Source of the DNA: Litoditis marina
Taxonomy: Eukaryota > Nematoda > Chromadorea > Rhabditida > Rhabditidae
Length of the DNA stretch: 64,000 bases
Reading direction: 5' to 3'
Assembly: GCA_964036275.1 (NCBI GenBank)
Contig: OZ038438.1
Coordinates: forward strand, 1,556,978 to 1,620,977
This document shows, piece by piece, positions 12,922 to 24,462 of this stretch; within the stretch, counting starts at the first letter, position 1; each line of letters starts with the position of its first letter. The notes beneath the pieces were generated by a model. It ran no database searches, was not told where the DNA came from, and saw only the letters and a program-made list of their open reading frames with translations. The position numbers and the translations under genes are program-made.

Positions 12922-13717
12922 TCTGCAAATCACAGTTGGCAAGAGGATAATGAATTGAAAAGGAGATTCGATCGGTCCATATCTATTTAGTGAGGCCTTC
13001 AATGATCTATTCAGCAGTTGAGTCAATCTCAGTGATTAATAATCAATCAGGCACGAAAAGCGAATTTAAATTCCCCCCTTTGCAACATCCTAAATTGAGT
13101 TTCATTTTATTGGATGATTATGTCCTATGTACCCTATACCTACATAATACAGGGATCTAGCTAACTCATTTCGATTACCATCAACCAGAAACTCACCGAC
13201 TACGTATGAACTATTATGAACTCATCTCATTATAACTTAAGTTACTTATAAAAACTTATAAAAAATTGAAAAAAAAAGTGCAGAACTATCACCCGATGTT
13301 TAACAGGTTCTCTGCACCTTGTCCGCTTTTTACAACCAGCAAACCATGCAGCAACGCGCCTCATTTCAATTTCGAAGCTTTTGATTGTGTGAATTGATCA
13401 TGATGGTTATTATACATATATATTAATAATATATAGATACTATATAATATATCCTTAAATACTTTTGTTGTTTTTCAAAGAGAGTTGGTTGTCACAATCC
13501 CGTATTTTCAGAAATTGCTATTGTTAACCAACATATTTCCAGTTATTTTGAAGCTAGGCTGTTTCTCATCCGAACGTGCTTGTCGTAAGGTTATTTGCAG
13601 ACCTTTTTTTAAATATCTACATTACTCGATTTCTCTGGCGCCGGGTGCCGGAGTCGCTTGTCGAAGTATTTATTTGTTGGTGTTTTTTTTTCTCATTTTG
13701 TAATTTAAGGATCAAAT
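12922..13717. other. Spacer between divergent SWT1-like and U2AF35 genes
   Basis: An AT-rich segment separating two divergent start codons, so it should hold both promoters. I see no convincing TATA or CCAAT box. An AATTTAAG acceptor lies 8 bp before the U2AF35 ATG. Confidence 0.5.
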
Positions 13718-15927
13718 ATGACGGACCGTATGTCGGGAGCGGAGTATCTCGCTTCCATCTACGGAACAGAAAAAGACAAAGTGAGTTTCGCATTCTCACC
13801 TTCAAATGCTGTTTGTTCTTTTGTTCATTATTCAGACGCGATGATTTAGGTCAACTGCTCGTTCTTCTTCAAAATCGGCGCTTGCCGGCATGGGGATAAG
13901 TGTTCTAGGAAACACATTATACCGACGTTCTCACAAACTGTTCTTCTCAAAAATCTGTATCACAACCCGATCATCGATATGCGACAGGCTGATGCATATG
14001 CGAAGGTAAGTAATTTTCCTAGTTTTCAAGAGTTTTCGAACGTAGTTATGCAACACTCAATGAATTGACATAGAAGCATATTTGTTTACCATATTGAAAT
14101 AAACTGTCGGGACGTGAATGGAAATGATAAAGATCAATAAGTGTTGGATCGAGTTGTTCAAAGAGCAAAAACTATTTTCTTATCATTTTTCAGGTTGGGC
14201 AGTTGAACAATGAAGAGCAACAGTATTTTGACGATTTTTTCGAAGAAATATTTGTGGAGTTACAGGATAAGTACGGAGAAATTGAAGAGATGGAGGTAGG
14301 TTTCCTGCTCTTGTTGGAATATCTCAAATACTCTCTTTTCTTCGTTCAATCTAGTTTAGCATGCTCGTTTAGAACACTATAAATGAGAGTTTCTTGTTCC
14401 TGTGGCGTACACATACCTGCTTATAAGGTTTGCATACTCGTGTTATCTCCACTGACGTTTAACAACTTCACTTATGACCCGGCAAGATTCTGCCATTTGG
14501 AGTCAAACGTAGGACGACTTTGGAGTCTACTGAATCACTCGTTTTTCCTCAAAATCGTGATTTCTAACTGCCCTAGTTTCAACAAATTCACCTTTGCTGG
14601 TGAAAACATCACCTCGTCTAGTTTTGTAGTTTATTTACCCAGAAAACACCTAGTTTTTAAGCAGTTGCTGTGGACCGCACCTATCTAGGCTATTTTTCGC
14701 ACATTCTTCTCTTTACCCTACGATCATTAATAGTACATACTAGATTACAATCACTTACTAAAGTTTTATGAAAAATATATCTCAGGTTTGCGATAATATC
14801 GGTGAACATATGATTGGCAACGTCTATGTGAAGTTCAATCGTGAAGAAGACGCGGAGAAATGTGCAATTGGACTCGATAATAGATGGTAGTTTTTTGTAA
14901 TTTCACAGTAAGCGTGGAACAAAATCGTTTATTGAATTGCTTGCTATCTCCGTATTTTGTTTTAATTTGAGATGCATACAATTTTTAAGGTTCAACGGAC
15001 AGGCAATTTATGCCGAATTATCACCTGTGACCGACTTCCGAGAAGCCTGTTGTCGACAATACGAACTTGGGGGCTGTAATAAAGTATGTTGATTTTCGAC
15101 TTTGAGCATATTTTACCCTTACCCTTCCGTATCTCTAGAAAGTCGATTTTCTGGACATATTTGTATTTTTTTTCAGGGAGCCTTCTGTAATTTCATGCAC
15201 TTGAAACCAATATCGAGCGACTTGCGCCGAAAGCTCTACGGAAATAGAAAGAGGAGCCCTCCACGCTATTTTGGAGGACGAGACAGGTATTTTAACAGAT
15301 TTGTAGCAGTTTCTTAGTGGAATATTCAACTCTTACGTGGATCCTACTCCATAAACATGCATATTCAATTTTTTCGCACATTCGTAGATTCGCAAAGTAT
15401 TGTATTGTGCTGCAGGATAAAGTAGGCAATTGGAAACTGATTTCAAGCAGATGGTCACTTCACATTGGTCATCAATCCTAAACTGGATTTATTGAAGTGA
15501 TTCTTCAAGATAAGTGATGCTTCACTTCGAACCTTTCAAGATGCAACGGCGAAAATTGCTGTCAGCCGGATGTACTTCTCCCATTGTTTGTGTATGAAAT
15601 TCCAAGTGTTATAGTGACTGTCGAAGGTGAGAGAAGTCATCACCAACCAACTAAACAGTTTGTTGAAACTACGAGAATAGTTCTAGACAAACTGTGCATA
15701 TGATTGACAAAAAGTAGATTAAGTGTTTATATTTTAGGGACCGTGAAATGCGTGGGGGTCGTGGCGGGGGAGATAGAGACAGACGTGGCGGTGGCGGCGG
15801 CGGCGGTGGTTACGGCGGCGGCGGTTATGGTGGTGGTGGCGGCGGCGGCGGCGGCGGGGGATACGGTGGTGGTGGCGGCGGCGGTTATGGAGATCGCCGT
15901 AGGAGTCCTCCCCGTAGACGCTATTAG
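13718..15927 (+). CDS. U2AF1: Splicing factor U2AF small subunit (U2AF35)
   Basis: Seven exons join in phase into 271 aa: 13718-13780, 13850-14005, 14194-14295, 14786-14886, 14990-15083, 15177-15286 and 15738-15927. The product starts [21 protein letters not shown]. It has zinc finger 1 ([20 protein letters not shown]), a U2AF-homology RRM with [16 protein letters not shown] and [14 protein letters not shown], and zinc finger 2 ([19 protein letters not shown]). U2AF35 recognises the AG of 3' splice sites together with the large subunit. The C-terminus (exon 7) is a long Gly tract interrupted by Tyr, ending [11 protein letters not shown], so the RS region is short. A polyadenylation signal lies at 16111. 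Confidence 0.97.
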
Positions 15928-16110
15928 TGTTCTATGTAAACTGAGTGTACTATTTATGTTGGTTGCTACAAGTGTAGTTCTTCTAACGGTTCCCTTCATG
16001 TTGTTCTCGTTACATAGTTATGGCTACCGTTGGCCTCGGTCATCTATCAATCTTTGTCCTATGTTCTCATTATTATATTCTTCACACCAATGTTATTATT
16101 ATATTTGATC

Positions 16111-16116
16111 AATAAA
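16111..16116 (+). other. Polyadenylation signal AATAAA of U2AF35
   Basis: AATAAA lies 184 bp after the U2AF35 stop codon and is followed by a T/GT-rich stretch. Confidence 0.75.
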
Positions 16117-16259
16117 CTGTTTTGTTGTTGACTTGAAATATGGATCCTACTTTCTCGGTTGTATCCGTGATACCCATATCATTTAAGTTTATGTCTCCAC
16201 ACTTGTCTTGCGACGAGATTTCTGCGTCTCTCACTCTCTCGCTTGTAGTTTGGTCAGGT

Positions 16260-16316
16260 CAGCCAATCATGGTTGTCTGATCTATGTTAGCCCCGCCCCC
16301 TATAGTATATAAGGGG
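16260..16316 (+). promoter_or_regulatory. Candidate core promoter: CCAAT, GC box, TATA
   Basis: GCCAATCA (16262), CCCCGCCCCC (16291) and TATATAAGG (about 16305) occur in canonical order and spacing on the plus strand. About 25 bp further downstream is a TCACTCACTCACATTC initiator-like stretch. It lies between U2AF35 and the first nucleotidase gene and probably drives the latter. Confidence 0.5.
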
Positions 16317-16639
16317 TATCTCGGTCATTTATTCACTCACTCACATTCTAATTTGTAATGCTTCTTGCTCCGTAAGACAACACTGTTGTTTTTTTCTTTG
16401 GAAATGTTCACTGTTTATACTTCTAGAGTGACAATGACAATCGACATGGGGGGAACTTTGAGTCAATCGCATGGAAACTCCCAACAGTTGTTCGTGAGTT
16501 TTTTCTAGGTTGTGTCCCTTAGGCACATTAAAACATGTGACCGTATGCAAATTAGGTTTGTTAGTTGAAATAAGAGAAGGGTATATATAACTTTCTTTTA
16601 ATCAACCGTGCTGTATTAAGTTTCCTTTCTGAATCCCTT

Positions 16640-16790
16640 AAATCAAATTCGAAATTCCAAGTTTGGCGAAAAATATAGTTATGGAAGTTTCGAGTTTGGG
16701 CAAGAACCGATAACTGAGTTATGTGTTCTGCTTTGGCTCGATTTTTTTCGAGTCGAGTTTCTAGTTCCACTTTACCAGGGTTGTTATACA
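16640..16790. repeat. TTCGAG-rich degenerate element ending AGGGTTGTT
   Basis: It contains repeats of GTTTCGAGTTTGG and TTTTCGAGTCGAG and ends CCAGGGTTGTTATAC. It resembles the 29307-29586 family but lacks a clear left end. Confidence 0.35.
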
Positions 16791-16977
16791 GTCACTATAC
16801 TATAATAAGAGTTGAGAATGATAAAGAAAACTTTCTTCATTAGTATTTGAAATTCACGATGACAAAACAAATAGTAGTAGTCGTGTTTTTCACAGTGGCT
16901 TTCTTTCAGAACAACTAGCGTTTTGCCTACTATTCTTTCACCTTTTTAGTTTCAGGTAATAACTCGTGTTTGAAGGA

Positions 16978-18595
16978 ATGTTTCAGGTAGTTTTTGATTT
17001 TGATTGGACCTTGACGAACTTCAGTTCTCATATTACTCATGAATCATTCTCACCAAGTATCCGCTTTGATGATAGCAAAACTCTCGGGGATGAGGTATGG
17101 TTACAGTTTACTCGTTTGTGGTTGAGCAAGTTGATAGACGCAGTAAAAAGGGACATACACATCAATAATGGCGTCATAGGTAGTTTTCAGAATACCTGAT
17201 TCTATTCTTCTGTAGTTGAAATGTGTATTTTTGTTAGTTTATCAGTTGGCTTAAACCTAATTCATTCAGCAAGCAGCCATGAATAAGCGTTATATCGATT
17301 TACTGGCCTCGGATGTCGTTTGTGAGAGGAGCGCAATCATGGAGTCATGGTAATTTATACGCGCAGTAGTTAAACGTTATCGTCAGTTTATGAATGCACC
17401 AAGAACTTCGCTTGCATTGCATCAACATAAGTTTACAACTTTTTCAGGTGGACTGAATCTCATGCGCTACTGGTGAGAGCGAAATTGAATAATGCTGAAA
17501 TACAGAACGCTGCCTCAGGGCTAGTATGGCGGTATGTCATTTTTTCGATCTCTCTAGGCAATACTATTTTAATATAATGTATTGATAGTTATTGATAATG
17601 AAAGGGATTTGTAATTAAAATATGTTTTTCTAATCCTCCACTGTTACCCTACTTTTGGCAGGTCTGGCGTTCGGGATTTGTTGAACCTACTGGAAGTGAA
17701 CGGAATTCCAATTATTATTTATTCGGCTGGTATAAGCAATGTAATCACCACAGGAGTAAAGCAGCTCATGGGCGGACGTCTTCCTACCGGTCTTCATGTC
17801 GTCGCAAATGTGATTGATTTAGATGATGTGAGTTACTCAGACGGACCTTGACATAGTTGTCACATATACATTTTAATTTGTTTAGTATTAGTTTTTGAGT
17901 TTTCCGATGTGAACTATTCGACCAATGGTTTTTATTCCGGTTTCTTATTAGTTGTTCTTTTGTTTGTGAAGCTTTCTCTTTGTTTCAGACGGGATTGATT
18001 AAAGGGGTTTTGCCGCCCATAGTTCATTCGTTGAACAAAACCTACGACCTGTTGCGTCATACATCAGCTGCTCCTGTATTAGATGAAAGAAAATACGCCA
18101 TCGTAGTGGGAGACTCGGACAGCGATGCTCATATGCTATCTGGCTGGGACGGCTCCGTATTGAAAATTGGTATTCAAGCTCAAGAGGTGAAATTAAAGAT
18201 AACTATTGCTAGTTTGGAGCTCTCGAGTTCAGTTTAGTGTATTATAAGTGTTTTTCGTTAGTCTAGCCGTCACCGGAGTTGTGTCAGGTTACGGTTACCT
18301 GCCAGGTATTCTGAAAAAGGGTTCCCAAAAAAGTGGTTGGATAAAGAATTGACCCGGCAATCATAGTTTCTTTCTCCTGTTTTCCCCAGCTCAGTTCATT
18401 AAAAAATATGAGTACTCCTAAGGTTTGAAAAAATAATTTAGCCAGCTGAAGCCGTAGTATCTTAGTGTGGCTTCCTTTGTCAACAGTTGACATGTTCTTT
18501 TTCAGAAAGTACTTTCTGGTTTCGATGTACTTCTGCAGGATACGCTGGTCCCCTTGATGGATTACATAGAAAGTATTACTCAAATACACGCTTAG
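16978..18595 (+). CDS. Cytosolic 5'-nucleotidase III-like protein, short paralogue
   Basis: Six exons in phase give 244 aa: 16978-17094, 17270-17349, 17448-17531, 17662-17827, 17989-18186 and 18506-18595. HAD phosphatase motifs are present: motif I DFDWTLTNF, motif II IIYSAGIS and motif III VGDSDSDAHM. The family cap-region WWTESH is also present. The related NT5C3A/NT5C3B enzymes dephosphorylate pyrimidine or m7G monophosphates in the cytosol. The protein starts only three residues before the motif I strand, so the roughly 100-residue N-terminal region of its neighbour is absent. The ATG follows a TTTTTAGTTTCAG acceptor by 22 bp, consistent with trans-splicing, but an upstream coding exon is not excluded. 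It is a diverged tandem paralogue of 19707-23204. Confidence 0.85.
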
Positions 18596-19706
18596 TTTTC
18601 TTGAAGTACTATTTCTGACATAATTGTTGTTTTTGTTTAAGTGAGTTCGAAGAAAAACTCGGGTACTTACTGCTCATCATTTTTTAAAGATTCATTATGT
18701 AATATGATGAATACATGCAATAAATATATTTATCTGCTGAAATATAATGTTTTGATGACTTGCGGTTATACCCGTTAAGATATATATTTTTGGAGCTGTA
18801 TTGAAAATAGTTATGATAGTGCGTTTTCTGATTCGGCGACTTGAAGATCGCTGAGTTTTTTATTAATAATTTGGGTAACCTCAAATGAGGAACCGGTTAC
18901 TTATTCAAATTTATCAACGCACGTGCGTATTCGGTTTCTACCGTTGATTCGACCTGTAAGCTTTGGAACTATCCCAGTCGGTGCAAATTATTCACAGCAA
19001 CAAGACTTGAAATCAAACTGCGTTTTTCCGAATAAATTATTGCGCTAATTTTCGACAGGGACAAGTAGAGTCTCCAAGCACTATAGGCAAGCAAGTCAAA
19101 ACTAGTCGAGCAGGGTCAGTAAGTCTTTCAAGCCAGGATTATTTTCATTCCAGTACCAGAATTAGGTCTTTTTATCGATTAGGGAGGAATCGAGTGAAGC
19201 TTGGTCGTTTCTCCAAAACATTTACGGAAGGTGGGTGTGAGCTTGCTGGGGATTTACGGGTTTCCCGGAAAACAAACCGTTGACTAGTTAGCCGTGTTAT
19301 GAATCTCATCACACACTATCCAGCTGACCACATTGTGAAAGTATCTGGGCTGCTATTTACAAAATCAACTGTTTTGACAAAATACAACGCTTATTAATGT
19401 ATTTCTTTTGTGAACTGTAATATCTCTGCTGAGTAGTTCGTAACTGACTTGAGTTTTCATTGAAACAGTACAGTGTCGTAAAATTTAAAATGATGCACTT
19501 TTTGTGCTCTATTCGTATTGATAAGCAATGGCTACTGATTTACTTAGTGGTCAGTGTTCCTACTGAACCTTATCGCCTCAATTTACGACCTTTCAACTGA
19601 TGGCCAGACAGTTATCTACGAAGCCTTTGTCTGTGTTGGTATAAAGGGTTGTCGTCAAGTTAGGTAGTTGGGAGTTTAACGCCATCTTTCATTGCCGTCT
19701 TCGAAA
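18596..19706. other. Spacer between the two nucleotidase genes
   Basis: An AT-rich spacer with an AATAAA at about 18719, probably the polyadenylation signal of the upstream gene. I see no other gene or repeat in it. Confidence 0.5.
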
Positions 19707-22700
19707 ATGAGTCTAGCATCCGAATTTGCCAACTTACAGCCAGCTCATTACCAGCTGTATCAAAAGGAGCAGGATTACGGTTAGCAATCTTCTTCACTAT
19801 GTCTCTCACCTCTCTCTCTCTCTCTCCCTCTCTCTCTCTCTCTCTTTTCTCTCTCTCTCTCTCTCCCTCTCTCTCTCTTTCTCTCTGACTTTCCGTTCGT
19901 TACTCATTTGTGGCTCCTCTTCCACTCTTATCCTAGCAGTGCTTCGATTTTTTGTATTGACTTGGTATAGCTCAGCCATTGTTTCGTAACTGTTCATTAA
20001 GATTCCAAATTCTTGTGCTCAAGTTACGCTGCTTTGCACTTGTTAACTTTGGCTGAGTGCGCTAATCGAATTAACCCCTTAAAACTAGTTCCTTCATCAA
20101 TGTCTTACATAGAAGAAGATTGAATGCACTAGCACCTAACAGATATGTTTGGAAAGTCAGATTCGATACTCGACTGGCTGAGTCTTCTTTTTCGCGGCTT
20201 TTTGTTCACCATTACATAATATAGTTCTTGATTGGATAGTTGATTTGTATCAGTGTCGGAAATTTGATGAGCCCTTATTTCAATTTGATGTTTTACAGTT
20301 GATTGCGCTTGGGTGATCGTGTAATTCGGTAATTGATGGGGCGGTCTAGACTCAGTCTATCACGTGTTCGGTTCCCGAGCTAGTGGTCATTTCACTCTGA
20401 ATCAGTGTGCAGCCGACAGTTTCATTCCGATGAAACGTTTTATTTCAATAGACTAGTAGTGTTCTGGTATTTCAAATATCCAGATATGATGGTGAACAAT
20501 AAACTGTAGTTGTGATGGTTTCCAGTTGCCCAACCAGTTGTGGTGAGAGAAGTGTCGAGTGAAGCTGCGTCCACCATGCCCGCCCTGAATGTGCCCTCAG
20601 TTGATGATGCTATCCGCCCGCTCCTTGCCACCGAGTTCGCCGCCCTGTTTGACCTGCCGCAAGTGCGAGTGCGGGACCGCGAGGCAGTGGCCACCAAGCT
20701 CAAGAAAATGGCCGATGGCGGAGCCGATAGGCTGATGGTAGCAATTCCTCTCTTTCTCCCTGGTTCTCAGAAATCAAACCGTTTTTGAATTTAATGGCTA
20801 TCTAGTTAAGATTTCATGAATATAACCTATTAAATTCTTCCTGAAACACCGCTCACAGTTTACGGTTGTAATGTTTTTTTTCCAAATTTCCATTAATCTC
20901 GCTCCAGGTCATATCTGATTTCGACTACACTTTGTCTCGATTCGAAGATGCGGATGGAAACAAGTGTTGGACAACTCACGGAGTATTCGATAACTGTGCC
21001 AATGAAGTCGACCCAACCCTTGGCGCTAAAGTTAGTTTAACTTCGTGATAGATAGACGAAGATGACTGTGGAACTTTTACCTCATTCATACTATGTCTCT
21101 TGGCCATTCACCGCTTACAGTGAGAGGCTAAGCGTGCAATTATCTCTGTTATTAACACAGACTCTTATGATTGCTATAAATTGTTGCTCGTAGTATTAAG
21201 GGTGAATCAATAATCTAATACCAAAGTCTCAAAGCTTTCTCAGATCTTATAAATGTAAACGCAAAGTACCGACGGGAGAAGCCGCTCAATTGTCAGTATT
21301 TGCTCAAATAACCGGATCAATACTTCTAGTTCACTGCCCTGAAGGACAAGTACTTCCCCATTGAATTCAGCCCAAATCTCACCATGGAAGAAAAAATCCC
21401 TCATATGGAGAAGTGGTTAGTTCAGCTCGGGTCTTTTTTCTGTTCTTCGCCACTGTTCATTGTTAAAGTTATATTCTAATTCTTCCTTTCACAGAATGGT
21501 CAAAATCTGATGAGAAATAATTTAAAAACTTGGACATTTCCAGTGTTTCTGTTCTTCAGGTGGAGTACGTCTCATGATCACATTGTTGAAGCTGGCTTCA
21601 AAAAATCAACCATCGAATCTTTTGTGAGCAGATCGAATATTGTACTCAGGTACCTTGTTTATATTCTATTATTATTGTTCATTTTTCTGTTTGATAATTT
21701 TTCTCGTGTCGATTTGAATATACTTTGTTTCACCCACTGATAACCCTCTACAGTAATACGCTCAAACTTCCAGGTCGAAGTTTGGTATGTTGGCGTTTTT
21801 GAATTTTCTCAAAATTTTGGTAGTGTCTTCTTCACCGTTACTACTACAAACTCTGGCAGTTTCAAACCAAAATGATAGAATATTCGTTAGAAACAGTCTT
21901 CGGAATATTATTACTGTAAAAAGACATAGATTGGTGAGACAGAGTATATATATATTATATCTATAATTTATTCAGAGATGGAACTGACGATATGGTGCTC
22001 CGTTTGGAATCCTCGCGAGTGCCTCTAGTTGTGTTTTCTGCCGGCATCGGAAATATCATTGAGATATTCTTCACTCAAAGATACGGAAAAATGCCCAGCA
22101 ATGCTCATCTCATATCCAATATGATGCAATTCAACGAAGAGGTATGAAATAATATTATGGTTTCCTCATAATCTTCACTACTATGTATTTATTTTCATTC
22201 TAATCGAAAAAATCACAAATCTCCATCTAAGATTCGAAGATGAAAGTACTAGTAGTGTTCTATACCGTATTCGGGCAGGGAATGTTCGGTTCCATAAACT
22301 GCATGTCTATAGTCTGTTTCACGAAACAATAGCCCTCTACAGTGAGATTATAAAACTTTTAAGTGAATTTATCATATCTTGTAAGTGTTGTACATAGTTT
22401 TAGCTTTGTGATTTCGTTTTCCACTTTGGGTACTACAAGCATACAAAACAATGAATCTAAAGTTCTGTTTGTTGATTAGATAAATGCGTTTGAATTTTTG
22501 AAAGATTACTGTAGAAAGTCATCGATTGGTGAAACGAACTATATATTAATTTTTCTCACTATTCGTTCTACAGGACCGTGTATGTGGCTTCTCCGAACCA
22601 TTGATCCATACGTTCTGCAAGAATTCGTCTGTGATCCGAAAAGAAGCCGAATTCTTCCATCAGTTCAGCGGAAGGTTGGTTGACCTAGACTTTGCATGAC

Positions 22701-23204
22701 TCAGCAAGCTTTGTTAAGAGTCTGTTGAACAGTCTACCACAACTGAAAATGTTGTTAGAAATAGCGGTGAACGTATTTTTGCCTAGTTTTATTTACTATA
22801 GTGTTCGGTAATTTGCCTTGCTCCTGTAAAGTTTTCAATGTTATCCCTATTCTTGATATATTTCTGTACATTGATGCTTATTGATTATGTTTCTAGAACA
22901 AACGTTATTCTCCTTGGTGACAGTATGGGTGACATTCACATGGATGTTGGGGTGGAGAAGGACGGACCAACGCTCAAAGTTGGATTTCTCAATGCCAACG
23001 TTTGTTTATTTTTTCAAATTTGCGTGTTTATTGTACTCCACTTGGAGCTGGAACCATTCACTTGAAAATGTCTTTTATATCCAATACTATATTCAGGTTG
23101 GAAATCTATTGGATCATTACATGGACGTTTACGATATCGTGTTGGTTATGGATTCAACAATGTCTATTCCATCCAAGTTGATAGATATGATTACTTGTAA
23201 TTGA
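19707..23204 (+). CDS. Cytosolic 5'-nucleotidase III (NT5C3-like)
   Basis: Nine exons in phase give 353 aa: 19707-19779, 20526-20737, 20908-21030, 21330-21415, 21560-21649, 21976-22141, 22574-22674, 22897-22999 and 23097-23204. Motif I is [12 protein letters not shown], the cap signature is [10 protein letters not shown], motif II is VVFSAGIGN and motif III is [14 protein letters not shown]. The C-terminal signature [17 protein letters not shown] is also present. All are diagnostic for the NT5C3A/NT5C3B pyrimidine or m7GMP nucleotidases. The N-terminal exon ([12 protein letters not shown]...) is supported by its GTTAGC donor and matching phase. Two introns carry foldback elements of one family. 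Confidence 0.92.
19810..19887. repeat. (CT)n microsatellite
   Basis: An imperfect CTCTCT run of about 75 bp in the first nucleotidase intron. Confidence 0.95.
21724..21950. repeat. Foldback element, TATAGTCTG family, diverged copy in nucleotidase intron 5
   Basis: TTTCACCCACTGATAACCCT near the left end faces AGATTGGTGAGACAGAGTATA at the right end. It shares CTACAGTAA and TTACTGTA near the ends with the better-preserved copies at 22308 and 30513. Confidence 0.6.
22308..22543. repeat. 236-bp foldback element, TATAGTCTG family, in nucleotidase intron 6
   Basis: It starts TATAGTCTGTTTCACGAAAC and ends GATTGGTGAAACGAACTATA, a terminal inverted repeat. It is about 90% identical by eye to 30513-30748 and exactly the same length. 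Confidence 0.85.
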
Positions 23205-24462
23205 ATTGATAGACCTCTTTAGGATGTATTGTTTTTCATTTTCTAGGACGCGGTCCCTTTAGAATATTCACTGTATAATGTTTGCAATCTCATCTAGTCT
23301 TTCTGACAGAATAGTGGCCCAAGGCATGGAATACTCACAATCGCACCTATGTTGTACATACGGCTATAGAACCTGTGGTTCATTTTTGTTTGACGGCATT
23401 GCTTCTGAATCACCTACTAGCATAAAGTAATAGATAGATAATCATAGTATCACGTTGTAGGAGGAATGAAGTTTTTCTCTATACGATGTTGCTCCCAATC
23501 TCACGAAATATTCAAACACAACAAAAAAACAGAACAGAATTGAATCACGAGTTCAATAGTGAAATACACATTTGATTTTTCAGCTATATTTTCTCTACTG
23601 TTTATAATTACGAAAATCTGTAAGTTCATTAGAAAAGCCTTCGTATTTATCAATGTCGTGGGCACAGTAGTATTTTGGTGCCCTACCTTCCCTATGTCCA
23701 GGAGACTGCGGAGCTGGTCCGATAAGAGAGCGAGCCGCTCTCGAATTCTAACCAGCCTGGAGCTCTACCGGCCATATCTCGTTTCGAAACCAGATCTTAT
23801 GCAAAGTCGACAAACATAGTCGTCGCCAACGGAAAGTCGGGAAGGTACTGTATACCTCACTTTCCGCGCACACATGTCTTCTATTCCAGAACATGCCCGT
23901 TCCACTCGGGGCCGCTACGAATCTTTTGCTCGCAGATTCGTTTCCGGTGAGGAGAGACACGCATTTATAAATTTGGCACCCACTATATTACAGACTTCAA
24001 TTAAATTGGTCCGGTTTCCCCTGTGGGTCGGTCCTTGAACGAACAACTTTTGGTTAGGGAAAATTGGTTTGATTCTGGTTTGCGAAAAAAAAATCTTCAA
24101 GTTTTAGTCGTATACAGTAGATGTGAAAACAGATCAGGAAAAACATTTATTATATTCAAGAACAAATCAAATTTGCGTATAAAACGTGATAATAAAACGG
24201 GTTGAAACCACAATTGTATTCACAATGAAATGGATGTACTTTGCAAACATAGTCTAGGACATGAAAATGATGAAAATGAAATATACATTAATAATTAATT
24301 ACAATACAAATAAATAAGCTCAAAGGTGAAAAGATGATGTGGAGCTAATCCTCTATCTCATCATACTACTGCTACCCTTATCTTCTTAGATTCAAAAACC
24401 TTGATATCACAAATTATGAGCAAAAATGATCAACAGCACGCCGTCGTATTGGATCAGAGGAG
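23205..24462. other. Spacer between convergent nucleotidase and FAM76 genes
   Basis: Apart from a SINE at 23815-23985 I see no gene here. The rest is AT-rich. Confidence 0.5.
23815..23985 (+). mobile_element. tRNA-derived SINE (family A)
   Basis: It starts TAGTCGTCGCCAACGG and continues with a GTACTGTATACCTCACTTTC body. It ends with a decayed tRNA-like part (GGGGCCGCTACGAATC, then GCAGATTCGTTTCC as a degenerate B box). Confidence 0.55.

Noticed and set aside
15727..15999. Ala/Thr-rich antisense frame opposite the U2AF35 glycine tract
   Set aside because: A shadow of GGC/GGT repeats; the sense strand is clearly U2AF35.
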